Shown: positions 34,532 through 42,805 of the stretch, in pieces | Layout of the letters: each line of letters opens with the position of its first letter | How positions within the stretch are numbered: position 1 is the stretch's first letter | Origin: Rhodanobacter sp. | GTDB taxonomy: Bacteria > Pseudomonadota > Gammaproteobacteria > Xanthomonadales > Rhodanobacteraceae | Length of the DNA stretch: 64,000 bases | Assembly (NCBI GenBank): GCA_030148505.1 | Contig: JASBTI010000029.1 | Span: forward strand, 21,101-85,100 | Direction of reading: 5' to 3' | Position numbers and translations under genes: made by a program | The notes under the pieces: generated by a model | What the model saw: only the letters and a program-made list of their open reading frames with translations | Database searches by the model: none | Told to the model about the DNA's origin: nothing

Positions 34532-34801
34532 ATGAAAACTGCGACCATTCCTTCGTTGCGGGTGGAACCGGCTCTGCGTGAGGCTGCAGAAGAGCTCTTG
34601 CGTGACGGCGAAAGTCTGTCTGGCTTTGTCGAGTCCGCGTTGCGCGCACAAATTCAGCAGCGTCAGCAGCAGGCGGCCTTCATTGCCCGTGGCCTGGCTT
34701 CGCGTGAACAGGCCAAGGCGACCGGCGTGTACTTTTCTTCTGCTGCGGTGCTGAAGAAGCTTGAAGCTCGATTGGCCAAGGCAAAGAAAGCCTCGGTATG
34801 A
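34532..34801 (+). CDS. Type II antitoxin (YlcI/RelB-like)
   Basis: The 89-residue protein begins with a short beta strand and helix (TIPSLRVEPALREAAEELL) that looks like a ribbon-helix-helix DNA-binding start, followed by a longer helical C-terminal part that would wrap the toxin (QQQAAFIARGLASREQAKAT). The ATG at 34532 has an AGGAG site. The gene overlaps the toxin start by four bases (ATGA), the usual antitoxin-first layout. Upstream is a perfect inverted repeat that may be its operator. The module appears intact. Confidence 0.8.
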   Translation: MKTATIPSLRVEPALREAAEELLRDGESLSGFVESALRAQIQQRQQQAAFIARGLASREQAKATGVYFSSAAVLKKLEARLAKAKKASV

Positions 34802-35106
34802 CCTTCAAGGTCCGCTTCACGGAGGAGGCGCTGGCCGACATTGAGCGGTTGTATGAGTTTGCCGTCATCCGGGACGAGGGTGACTGGGCCACGGCCGAGC
34901 GAGCATTGGAGGCTATTCGCAACGGCGTGGGTTTGTTGGGCAGTTCACCATTCAGTTGCAGAAAGGCCGTGCCCGGTAACACCTTCCTGCGCGAGTTGAT
35001 CATTGCCTTCGGCGCATCAGGCTACGTTGCGCTGTTCGAAATCGATGATGCCAAAACCGTCACCGTGCTGGCCGTACGGCATCAGCGTGAGGACGATTAT
35101 CACTGA
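34798..35106 (+). CDS. RelE/ParE-family toxin
   Basis: The 102-residue protein has the RelE/ParE pattern: FKVRFTEEALADIERLYEFA at the N-terminus, a central helix and a C-terminal strand VTVLAVRHQREDDYH. ParE-type members poison gyrase and RelE-type cleave mRNA; the residues alone do not settle which. The C-terminal R-H-x-R-E-D-D-Y favours the ParE side. It is translationally coupled to the antitoxin. A second toxin remnant begins only a few bases later. Confidence 0.82.
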   Translation: MTFKVRFTEEALADIERLYEFAVIRDEGDWATAERALEAIRNGVGLLGSSPFSCRKAVPGNTFLRELIIAFGASGYVALFEIDDAKTVTVLAVRHQREDDYH

Positions 35107-35112
35107 GCGGAG

Positions 35113-35259
35113 GCATTACCCCTTTGTGTCTGCCTGGCGCATCGGCCTGCTGTTCGTGTATCCCAAGGACGAACAGGTCAGCCTGACGCCCGCTCAGAAA
35201 GTGGCGCTTGGTAAAATTATCGAGCCGTGGAGGTCATCGTGGATGCCAAAAATTTTGCC
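35113..35259 (+). pseudogene. Second RelE/HigB-like toxin tail fused to a foreign frame
   Basis: One frame encodes GLLFVYPKDEQVSLTPAQKV followed by ALGKIIEPWR, the C-terminal end of a RelE/HigB toxin. The upstream two thirds are gone. The last 101 bases (35159-35259) align without gaps to 27843-27943. After the antitoxin start codons (GTG GAT GCC AAA) the homology ends and a different toxin sequence begins, so this is a recombination junction between two modules. Confidence 0.6.
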
Positions 35260-35514
35260 AGCCTGCGCGATATCCGCGCCAAGGTACGGATCGCGGTACG
35301 ACTTGATCGTGTCGCCGAGGGAAACTTTGGCGACTTCTAAGCGGGTAGGCGGTGGAATCAGCGAACTACGGATCGACTAGGGACCCGGTTACCGGGTCTA
35401 CTTCATGCAACGCGGCTCGGTGCTGGTGGTGGTGCTGGTGGGTGGCGACAAGCGCAGACAGCAGATCGACATCAAGGCGGCTCAGCGCGTGGCAGCCGAG
35501 TGGGAGCGTGGATC

Positions 35515-35518
<4 letters not shown>
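35239..35518 (+). pseudogene. Frameshifted HigB-like (Gp49 family) addiction toxin
   Basis: Three consecutive frames together read like a toxin of the Gp49/HigB killer family: IRAKVRIAVRLDRVAEGNFG ending in TAA at 35338, then KRVGGGISELRID ending in TAG at 35378, then GPGYRVYFMQRGSVLVVVLV and GGDKRRQQIDIKAAQRVAAE to TGA at 35516. At least two indels therefore break it. The stop overlaps the start of the antitoxin-like frame at 35515, the normal toxin-first HigBA layout. Confidence 0.75.
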
Positions 35519-36959
<1,441 letters not shown>

Positions 36960-37010
36960 CGGGCCATCCAACAAGAAGTGGCGGGGATGAGTTTCTGAAA
37001 AGGACTAGTC

Positions 37011-37649
37011 ATGCAAGGCAAATATCTGCTCACCTTGCTGGTGGCGGCGTCGCCCTGCTGGGCAGCGGCGACAAGCCATGCCGCGTGGTACGACAACCGC
37101 AGCTTGCGAACCCACCTCGACGAGGCTATCGACGGCTTTTTTGGCCGCATGCATGGCAATTGGGTGGTGCCGCGAGGGAAATACAGGCCTCTGAAATCTA
37201 CGCGAAATCTTTCCCGCCAGTTCAAGGAGGTGTTTGATGGCGTGCCAGGGCAGAGCTACCCAACCAGCAGCGGCCACATCCTTTACAGCGGTTGCCAAGC
37301 GCACAACTGCGGTGTCGCCGCGGCGGTCCTTACCGACCCGGGCGATTCCCGCATCAATGCAGCGGCGCTTATCCATTGGAAATGCGCCGGGAAGGATCTG
37401 CCGCGCGATCGCCGGGCGGAACCGGGGACAGTTGCGCGCGCGGGTGGGTGCGATGCACCGGGTTTCCCCACGCTCACTCTCTTTTTCCGGGATAAGTCCC
37501 GCATCGATGCGGCGATGAGCCGGGATCTCCGGCAATGGGCCCGGGCCCGGTTACGCACCGACCGGCTGTTCAAGCACCTTGCAGTCGTCGTTACGACCCT
37601 TTCTCCATTCTCCAGAAACCGGCACGGAGGGAAGGCAACTCCACGCTGA
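37011..37649 (+). CDS. Secreted protein, possibly related to Ivy-type lysozyme inhibitors
   Basis: The 212-residue protein starts with a signal peptide (about residues 1-25, cleavage near SHAAW). A CxxHxC motif (YSGCQAHNCGVAAAVL) recalls the CKPHDC loop of Ivy lysozyme inhibitors, with the same preceding and following strand pattern, but the overall match is weak. The C-terminal part (about 140-212) looks less ordered, and the last residues are encoded by a GGGACGGAGG repeat copy, so the 3' end may be altered. The function is uncertain. Confidence 0.55.
   Translation: MQGKYLLTLLVAASPCWAAATSHAAWYDNRSLRTHLDEAIDGFFGRMHGNWVVPRGKYRPLKSTRNLSRQFKEVFDGVPGQSYPTSSGHILYSGCQAHNCGVAAAVLTDPGDSRINAAALIHWKCAGKDLPRDRRAEPGTVARAGGCDAPGFPTLTLFFRDKSRIDAAMSRDLRQWARARLRTDRLFKHLAVVVTTLSPFSRNRHGGKATPR
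37616..37637 (+). repeat. GGGACGGAGG repeat, copy e (forward orientation)
   Basis: AAACCGGCACGGAGGGAAGG matches the family in its first 15 bases. It lies inside the last codons of the gene ending at 37649. Confidence 0.5.
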
Positions 37650-37704
37650 TGGGTTCTGCAGGCGAATGCCCATTGCCATCAAGAGGGATTCGTAGCGCTC
37701 AAAG

Positions 37705-37721
37705 TGTCGAAAAACCTTACA
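37705..37721 (+). promoter_or_regulatory. Upstream dyad of the first PEP-CTERM gene
   Basis: TGTCGAAAAACCTTACA is shared, with two mismatches, with TGTCGAAAAGCTTTACA upstream of the other PEP-CTERM gene (39855-39871, other strand). It has imperfect TGT-N-ACA symmetry and starts 80 bases before the sigma-54 GG element, the usual place for an enhancer-binding activator. Confidence 0.65.
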
Positions 37722-37782
37722 TTTTCCGGGTTTTCCGCCAAGCCATTCATAGAAAATGGAGGAAAAACGGAAGCTTGAGACA

Positions 37783-37800
37783 TTGGCATCCTACTTGCTT
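37783..37800 (+). promoter_or_regulatory. Sigma-54 promoter of the first PEP-CTERM gene
   Basis: TTGGCATCCTACTTGCTT has GG (37785-37786) and GC (37797-37798) separated by exactly ten bases, as in the -24/-12 consensus TGGCACG-N4-TTGC. The GC lies 95 bases before the ATG. Confidence 0.8.
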
Positions 37801-37892
37801 CACAAACAGTACTAAATCGTGGCAATAAGGGTTTCAGCCAAACCGATCCCTGCCTCCATCGACACGAAGCAAGCAACGCACGAGTGAGCCTG

Positions 37893-38606
37893 ATGAAAAA
37901 ATTCCTGGTACTGAGTGGTTTGGCGCTGGCGGCAGCAATGGCGATGCCTGCGCTAGCCTTCGGCTCTCCCACCACGATAAGCGCCACCATGAACCTGGAC
38001 ACGGTTTTTACCGGCAGCATTCCAGACGGTAGCGCGCCCTGGCTGACGGCGGATTTTACGTCGGACGTGGGTTCCAGCCGTGGAACACTGACATTGACTT
38101 CGCACCTGAGCGGTCCGGATTTTGTGCAGGGTTTGAGCAGCAGTAGGTCGACCATCGGTTGGGCCTTCTATCTCGATCAGGCAGTTAGCGGAAGCATCAG
38201 CTGCACCTCGGGGACCTGTGCGGACAACGCGTTGTGGAACGCGGGCGGTTTCAATAGCGGCCCGGTACGCAGCGTGTTCAATCTTGCCTTCGGCTGGTCA
38301 TCGGGCAATCGGTTCCAAAGCGGCAGTTCGGCTGTCTATGATCTTGCATTCGCCAAAGCATTGACGGGCAACCCGTTTGCGGCCAACCGAAGCGACTGGC
38401 TGTCGGTGGCGCATGTACAGGGAATTACCGGCGGTTGCAGTGGCTGGATTGTGTCGGGGTCCGGAGATGCTCAAGGTGGATCGCCCTGCACCCTGACGCC
38501 GCTGGTACCTCCGCAGACGGTGCCGGAACCTGGGGAGCTGGGCCTGTTCGGTCTTGGCCTGTTGGCGATTGGCTTGTTCGTAGGCCTGCGTCGGCGCTAC
38601 CGCTGA
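37893..38606 (+). CDS. PEP-CTERM sorting-domain protein 1
   Basis: The 237-residue exported protein has a signal peptide (residues 1-23, ending LAFG) and a C-terminal PEP-CTERM signal: VPEPGELGLFGLGLLAIGLF, then basic RRRYR. Such proteins are cut and anchored by an exosortase and usually belong to an exopolysaccharide/biofilm system. The body is Ser/Gly/Thr-rich with one Cys pair (CTSGTC) and no recognised domain. I chose the ATG at 37893 over a GTG at 37884. Expression probably depends on RpoN: a -24/-12 promoter and upstream dyad precede it. No exosortase gene is in the window. Confidence 0.88.
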   Translation: MKKFLVLSGLALAAAMAMPALAFGSPTTISATMNLDTVFTGSIPDGSAPWLTADFTSDVGSSRGTLTLTSHLSGPDFVQGLSSSRSTIGWAFYLDQAVSGSISCTSGTCADNALWNAGGFNSGPVRSVFNLAFGWSSGNRFQSGSSAVYDLAFAKALTGNPFAANRSDWLSVAHVQGITGGCSGWIVSGSGDAQGGSPCTLTPLVPPQTVPEPGELGLFGLGLLAIGLFVGLRRRYR

Positions 38607-39030
38607 GGGAATTTCTTCCCCCTTCCTCAAGGCATGGCGGCAAGATGGCGCAGGAAAGTTGATTCCTGAGTCAGGAGCGGGCTTGGTCCGACCTGTCCCC
38701 AACCCTCGATACAACCGCATAGAAGGTGAGCTTCTCCGCGTTTTCATGCGGGCGCTGGCAATGGATCGAGCAGGTTGATGCTTTGAGCGTCGGCGTGGCC
38801 CGGTGGGTGCTTCCTCCACCTTGCCGATGCTTGGCGCCCCGGCTTTCCCCTGACGTTTCTGATGGCCAAGGGTCGCTGTCGCCGCTGGAGTAGCACAAAA
38901 GACGGCAGCTACCAAAATCTCCACTTTCGAGTGGTATCGGGTAGGGATTTTGATCGGAAAACGCATCCAGTCTCGGACGCGGCGGGACGCTTGCGGCGGA
39001 GTCTGGGTCTTCGTGGAAATCGCGGAGAGG
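38607..39030. other. Intergenic region between the convergent PEP-CTERM genes
   Basis: I see no gene here that I can support. Several open frames cross it on both strands, but none has a convincing start, family motif or codon pattern. A terminator for the minus-strand gene lies at its right edge. Confidence 0.5.
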
Positions 39031-39060
39031 AAAAAAACGGCGAACTGGAAGTCCGCCGTT
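39031..39060 (-). terminator. Terminator of the second PEP-CTERM gene
   Basis: Read on the minus strand, AACGGCG pairs with CGCCGTT over an 11-base loop and is followed by seven T residues. It is 25 bases after the stop at 39086. Confidence 0.85.
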
Positions 39061-39085
39061 CGTATCGTTGGACTGATTTCGGACT

Positions 39086-39682
39086 TTATGCGGACTTGCG
39101 GCGCCACGCCAGCCAGCCCATCCCCAGCAGGCCGAGTCCAAACATGGGGAGTATCGATGGCTCCGGGACGTTGTTCGAAACAACCGGCGGGGAAGAGAGG
39201 TTAATCGACTCTTCCAGGGAAAAATAGGTAAATGCCCCATCTGCAAGCCCACCCCAAAAATTCACCGTGCCTGAATCCCTGCTTGGAGAGATATTGGTGA
39301 AGTAAGCCAGGGGACCACCATAGCCGGTGTTGTCGGGATTGCCTGTGACGGGCGGCGTCACGTAGGCATTAATGCCGTCGCCCTCGAAGCCGAAGAGATT
39401 GTAGCCGCTGATATTGAACGAGTTCAGAACCTGCCCGCTATTGTTGAGCACGCCGATCAAGGCGTCATCACCACCGTCGTAGTTTGTTTGCGGCCCCGTA
39501 GAGGTGGCGATGCTCCCGCCCGATCCAAAGGTGAGCAGCAGGTTGCAGTCGCTGGCGGAGCCCGCGGACGGGCAAACGCCGAGTTGAGCCAATGTGGCCT
39601 GGGCCGGGGTGACGGCGGTCCCCAGCCAACCCGCGATGGCAAGCGTCATGGCGCGGGTAGCAAACTTTGTGAAAAATTTCAT
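39086..39682 (-). CDS. PEP-CTERM sorting-domain protein 2
   Basis: The 198-residue protein has a signal peptide (residues 1-29, ending AQA), a Gly/Asn/Ser-rich body with a Cys pair (VCPSAGSASDC) and a C-terminal sorting signal VPEPSILPMFGLGLLGMGWL followed by AWRRKSA. It is a different protein from the one at 37893 but has the same sorting class. The two genes converge, with 479 bases between them. A near-consensus sigma-54 promoter and the same upstream dyad lie before it on the minus strand, so both should respond to one activator. Confidence 0.88.
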   Translation of the reverse strand: MKFFTKFATRAMTLAIAGWLGTAVTPAQATLAQLGVCPSAGSASDCNLLLTFGSGGSIATSTGPQTNYDGGDDALIGVLNNSGQVLNSFNISGYNLFGFEGDGINAYVTPPVTGNPDNTGYGGPLAYFTNISPSRDSGTVNFWGGLADGAFTYFSLEESINLSSPPVVSNNVPEPSILPMFGLGLLGMGWLAWRRKSA

Positions 39683-39774
39683 GGAAGTTCCCCTCTGGTC
39701 TGTGGGTGGTGTTGAAGGTGTGCCCGTTTTTTTTGCGGGATCTGCTTGCGCAACATATTGAGCACATGTCTTTC

Positions 39775-39790
39775 AGCATACTTCGTGCCA
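39775..39790 (-). promoter_or_regulatory. Sigma-54 promoter of the second PEP-CTERM gene
   Basis: On the minus strand the sequence is TGGCACGAAGTATGCT, almost the perfect -24/-12 consensus, with GG and GC ten bases apart. The GC lies 94 bases before the start codon, against 95 for the other gene. Confidence 0.9.
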
Positions 39791-39854
39791 TCGTTCTGGA
39801 TGCTATTTCTATCAAGGGGTTACGTTTATCCAACACCTGGTTTTGAGCGCTTTT

Positions 39855-39871
39855 TGTAAAGCTTTTCGACA
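39855..39871 (-). promoter_or_regulatory. Upstream dyad of the second PEP-CTERM gene
   Basis: On the minus strand TGTCGAAAAGCTTTACA starts 82 bases before the sigma-54 GG, nearly the same spacing as its relative at 37705-37721 (80 bases). It is a candidate site for a PrsR-type activator. The remaining bases up to 40077 hold no gene that I can support. Confidence 0.65.
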
Positions 39872-40077
39872 CTTCCGCGGGTTACCGTCGAGGTCTGCGC
39901 TTGGCGGCTCCCCAGTCCGTAGCAAATAGCCGTCCAGAGGGCTGAGTTGCCGGTCCACTCGGTAGTGGCGCGAGCCTGGGACCGCGCAAGCTACCGCCAC
40001 CTGCAGTCATTCAGGTGGCGCCGCACTGAGCGCCGAGGTGTCCGGGAGGACTCGGCACTCCCCTCTGCGGCTCAAGG

Positions 40078-40106
40078 AAAAGGCCCGGCACCCATCGTGC
40101 CGGGCC
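40078..40106 (-). terminator. Terminator of the PepSY gene
   Basis: On the minus strand GGCCCGGCAC and GTGCCGGGCC form a perfect ten-base stem with a five-base loop, followed by TTTT. It lies 29 bases after the stop of the PepSY gene. Confidence 0.88.
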
Positions 40107-40134
40107 CTTCGGGGAGCATGGCAAATGCCGCGCT

Positions 40135-40641
40135 TTAATCGTGTGACTTGGCCACCACGCTGCCATCGTCCGGATCGACCAGCAGCTTGACGTCCTCACC
40201 CTGCGGCGTTTTGGCCTCAGCACTCCACAGGCCTTCGTCGAAATCCACGTCCTTGACGTTCTGATAGCCGGCGGCCGCCAGCTTGGCGCTGATCTCGTCA
40301 GCATTGAGTTTGGACGGGGCATCGGCTGGATAGACCTTGCCGTTGACCGGGCCGACGGAGAGCTTGACCCACTTCTTGTTCCCGCCACGGGCTTTGCTGC
40401 GCCACACACCATCCTCGAACTCCAGACCTTTGACTTCCTTGTAGCCGGCGGTGGCGATCGCTCCCTCGATGGCATGCTGGCTCAGCGCACCGGCGGGTTG
40501 CTGGCTTGACCACGACGAGGTTACCGTGGTCGTGGTCTGGGTGGCTCGGGTCACTGCTTGTCCTTCGGCCGGCGTGTCCTGCGCAAAGGCGGCACCGCAA
40601 ACCGACAGTCCAATCAATAGGGGAAGCATGTGCTTGATCAT
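40135..40641 (-). CDS. Periplasmic PepSY-domain protein
   Basis: The 168-residue protein has a signal peptide (residues 1-21, ending AFAQD), a Thr/Ser-rich linker and two PepSY-like repeats of about 55 residues. The repeats share the pattern GYKEVKGLEFEDGVWRSKA and GYQNVKDVDFDEGLWSAEA, each followed by a strand such as VKLSVGPVNGKVY and VKLLVDPDDGSVV. PepSY domains bind or inhibit proteins in the envelope; the target is unknown. The start at 40641 has an AAGGAG site; upstream in-frame codons are not signal-like. A strong terminator follows. Confidence 0.85.
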   Translation of the reverse strand: MIKHMLPLLIGLSVCGAAFAQDTPAEGQAVTRATQTTTTVTSSWSSQQPAGALSQHAIEGAIATAGYKEVKGLEFEDGVWRSKARGGNKKWVKLSVGPVNGKVYPADAPSKLNADEISAKLAAAGYQNVKDVDFDEGLWSAEAKTPQGEDVKLLVDPDDGSVVAKSHD

Positions 40642-41288
40642 GGTGAACTCCTTGGCTGGTGTTGGCAGCGGATGGTGAGGCAACACTAGGGTCGCCAACT
40701 TGCGCAGGTATCGTTCATTCCCGTGGCATCCGCACCTGACGCTTGGTGCTGACTCAGGCGGCCGATATCGGACCACGGTGTCTGGAATAGCCGCGTGAAA
40801 AGCGCGCGTCTCCGGCTTCGCCTGGACGCGCCAAGGCCGAGTGGGCTGAGCGGAGATCGGAGCGAAATGGAGGTGTTGCGGCAGCTGGGACGCCAGCAGG
40901 ATCACCGGCTTCAGGGATAGATGACGTCGGGTTGACTCCGTGCCTAGATCGCACGATCAGGCTTTTGCCACGACCATGGCGACCAAATTCGCCTGCACTC
41001 GTATCCATCTGTCCATGACTAATGGCCAGTCGCTGCGCCGCCGTGGGGCCCACACGCCTTCATCTGACCGCTTGCCATCACGCCAGCATCGCGCGACTCA
41101 TTGATGATGAGCATGTGGAGCATGGCGGGCGATACCGGTTCACGGCGCCGTGCTGGGGCCGGAGGCCCGGGGTTGGCAAGTGCGATGGTAGTGGGATGAT
41201 GGCGGCACTGATTCATGGGCGCTCCGACGATACGTCAGGTGATTCTTCTCATGGCGATACCCCCCCTTATCTTGCCGCCCACGGGCAC
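40642..41288. other. Intergenic region between PepSY and the PadR operon
   Basis: This 650-base stretch holds the PepSY promoter region at its left end. I see no gene in it that I can support: the longest frames lack a family motif and a ribosome-binding site. No tRNA-like or clear repeat structure was found. Confidence 0.5.
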
Positions 41289-41326
41289 TTGAAAAAGGTC
41301 GACCCATCCACATAGTGTAATTTACA
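41289..41326 (+). promoter_or_regulatory. Promoter and PadR-type operator of the aldolase operon
   Basis: TTGAAA (41289-41294) and TAGTGT (41313-41318) could be the -35 and -10 boxes with an 18-base spacer. The perfect dyad TGTAA-T-TTACA (41316-41326) overlaps the -10 and ends 22 bases before the start codon. PadR-family regulators favour dyads with ATGT/ACAT ends, and a PadR-like gene is the second gene of the operon. Confidence 0.6.
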
Positions 41327-41348
41327 TATAGGTATGGAGAACATTGAT

Positions 41349-42008
41349 ATGTCCAAACAGGAACTCGAACAACAACTGATCCACACCGCGCAGGCGCTAC
41401 GCGAGCGAGGCCTTCTGTTTCTGGGGGCGCATGCCAATCTTTCCGCACGTGCGGGCGACCAGATCCTGATCACCCGTGGCGGTTCGATGGCGGACTTGGG
41501 CAGCGCTGACTTGGCCTGGCTGGATGTACAGGCCGACCCGCAACAAGTCGAAGGCTTTTCCCCGGTATTTCGGGAAATTCTCGCCATGCACACCCGGCTC
41601 TACCGCCAGCGCGGCGATATCGGGGCGCTGGTGCATTGCCATCCACGCCACAGCACGGCCTTTGCCGTGGCCCAGCGGGCGATCCCGGCGGTCTATGAGC
41701 CCCTGCTGAGGCAGGGCATACAGGCCGATGTGCCGGTGGTGTCCTGGGCGCCACGTGGCTCCGAGGCCTCCGTGAACGGTATTCTCGACGCATTCGCCAG
41801 CCCGTCCACGGTAGCTGTACTGCTCGCCAACCACGGCGTACTGGTGGGTGGTGGCGATCTGGCCGAGGCACTGGGCCGGCTGACGGCGATGGAGGAGGCG
41901 GCGGAACTGGTCCTGCATGCTCAGGCCTTGGGTAGCGCAAAACCCCTGCCTGCGGCAGCGTACGCTGAGGTGAGCGAGCGCATGCAGCAGTTTCAGAAAG
42001 CTTCGTGA
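41349..42008 (+). CDS. Class II aldolase / adducin-family protein
   Basis: The 219-residue protein belongs to the class II aldolase fold (L-fuculose-1-phosphate aldolase, methylthioribulose dehydratase and others). Zn-binding histidines are visible in LVHCHPRHS and the C-terminal LLANHGVLVGG, and substrate-site features in ARAGDQILITRGGSMADLG. I prefer ATG 41349 because GGAGA lies eight bases upstream; ATG 41334 is possible. The stop overlaps the PadR-like start (GTGA), so the aldolase, regulator and CMD gene are one operon. The substrate is unknown. Confidence 0.88.
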   Translation: MSKQELEQQLIHTAQALRERGLLFLGAHANLSARAGDQILITRGGSMADLGSADLAWLDVQADPQQVEGFSPVFREILAMHTRLYRQRGDIGALVHCHPRHSTAFAVAQRAIPAVYEPLLRQGIQADVPVVSWAPRGSEASVNGILDAFASPSTVAVLLANHGVLVGGGDLAEALGRLTAMEEAAELVLHAQALGSAKPLPAAAYAEVSERMQQFQKAS

Positions 42009-42391
42009 GTGAGGCGGCGAGCCGGCGCAGCGGTCGCCATCTGGCGGCCTTCGCGCTGCTTGAGCTGGCTCGGAACGGCCCACTGCACGGCCTCGGTCTG
42101 CAGCGCGTGATCAACGACCTGCTGCCCGATGCCTTGCAAGTGGATGCCGGCAATCTCTACCGCGTGCTGCGGGAAATGGAGGGTCGCGACGTGGTGAGAT
42201 CGAGCTGGGACACGGCGGCGTCCGGACCGGCCCGACGCATGTATGCGATCACGCCCGCAGGCCGGCGTGAACTGAAAAGCTGGGCCGAAGACATTCGCCA
42301 GCGCCGGGCGGCCTTCGATATCTTTCTCGAACAATGTGAGCAGCTGGACTCCGGCGCGTCGGGTCCGGCCAAGGAGAGGACCCATGGCTGA
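42005..42391 (+). CDS. PadR-family transcriptional regulator
   Basis: The 128-residue regulator has the winged-helix PadR pattern: ALLELARNGPLHGLGLQRVI, then DAGNLYRVLREMEGRDVVRS and the wing RRMYAITPAGRRELKSWAED. PadR proteins usually repress phenolic-stress or efflux genes and dissociate on effector binding. The start is GTG at 42005, overlapping the aldolase stop. The gene overlaps the CMD gene by eight bases. A dyad upstream of the aldolase is the probable autoregulatory operator. Confidence 0.9.
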   Translation: MSEAASRRSGRHLAAFALLELARNGPLHGLGLQRVINDLLPDALQVDAGNLYRVLREMEGRDVVRSSWDTAASGPARRMYAITPAGRRELKSWAEDIRQRRAAFDIFLEQCEQLDSGASGPAKERTHG

Positions 42392-42764
42392 AGCCGCCTG
42401 GAAACAACGCTATATCGATCTGTTCGGTTACCTTCCGCCGCACGTGCAGGCACGTATCGACCTGGCCGCCAGCGCGGATCGGATGCCAGCCCTGGATGCC
42501 ATCGAAACCTTGCGCGACGAGCTGATCCACCACAATCCCTTGGAGCGCAAGGTCCAGCAGATGATCCACCTGGGCATGCTATTGGTGCTCGGTCACCGGG
42601 AGCCAGCACGTCTGCATGCCCAGGCTGCCGTCAAGGCCGGCGCCAGCGCGGCCGAGTTGCACGGGGTTTGCGAGACGGCTGCGATCGTCGGCGGGATGCC
42701 GGCGTTCAGCCTGGGTGTGCAAGTCGTCACCGCTGCGCTCGGTGACGCAGGCGGTGGAAGTTAA
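42384..42764 (+). CDS. Carboxymuconolactone decarboxylase-like protein
   Basis: The 126-residue helical protein has the CMD/AhpD family pattern (IHLGMLLVLGHREPARLHAQ, AVKAGASAAELHGVCETAAI). The CxxC pair of AhpD peroxidases is absent; only one Cys lies in this stretch, so a decarboxylase-type or non-redox role is more likely than alkylhydroperoxidase action. The ATG at 42384 has AGGAGAGG before it and overlaps the PadR gene. It is the third gene of the PadR operon. The substrate is unknown. Confidence 0.8.
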   Translation: MAEAAWKQRYIDLFGYLPPHVQARIDLAASADRMPALDAIETLRDELIHHNPLERKVQQMIHLGMLLVLGHREPARLHAQAAVKAGASAAELHGVCETAAIVGGMPAFSLGVQVVTAALGDAGGGS

Positions 42765-42805
42765 GCCGACTCGATTTTCCCCGTCCCCTTTTCGACTTTT
42801 CGCCG

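Noticed and set aside
40754..41053. Minus-strand frame of about 100 codons between PepSY and the PadR operon
   Set aside because: It has no ribosome-binding site or recognisable fold, and composition is that of non-coding GC-rich DNA.
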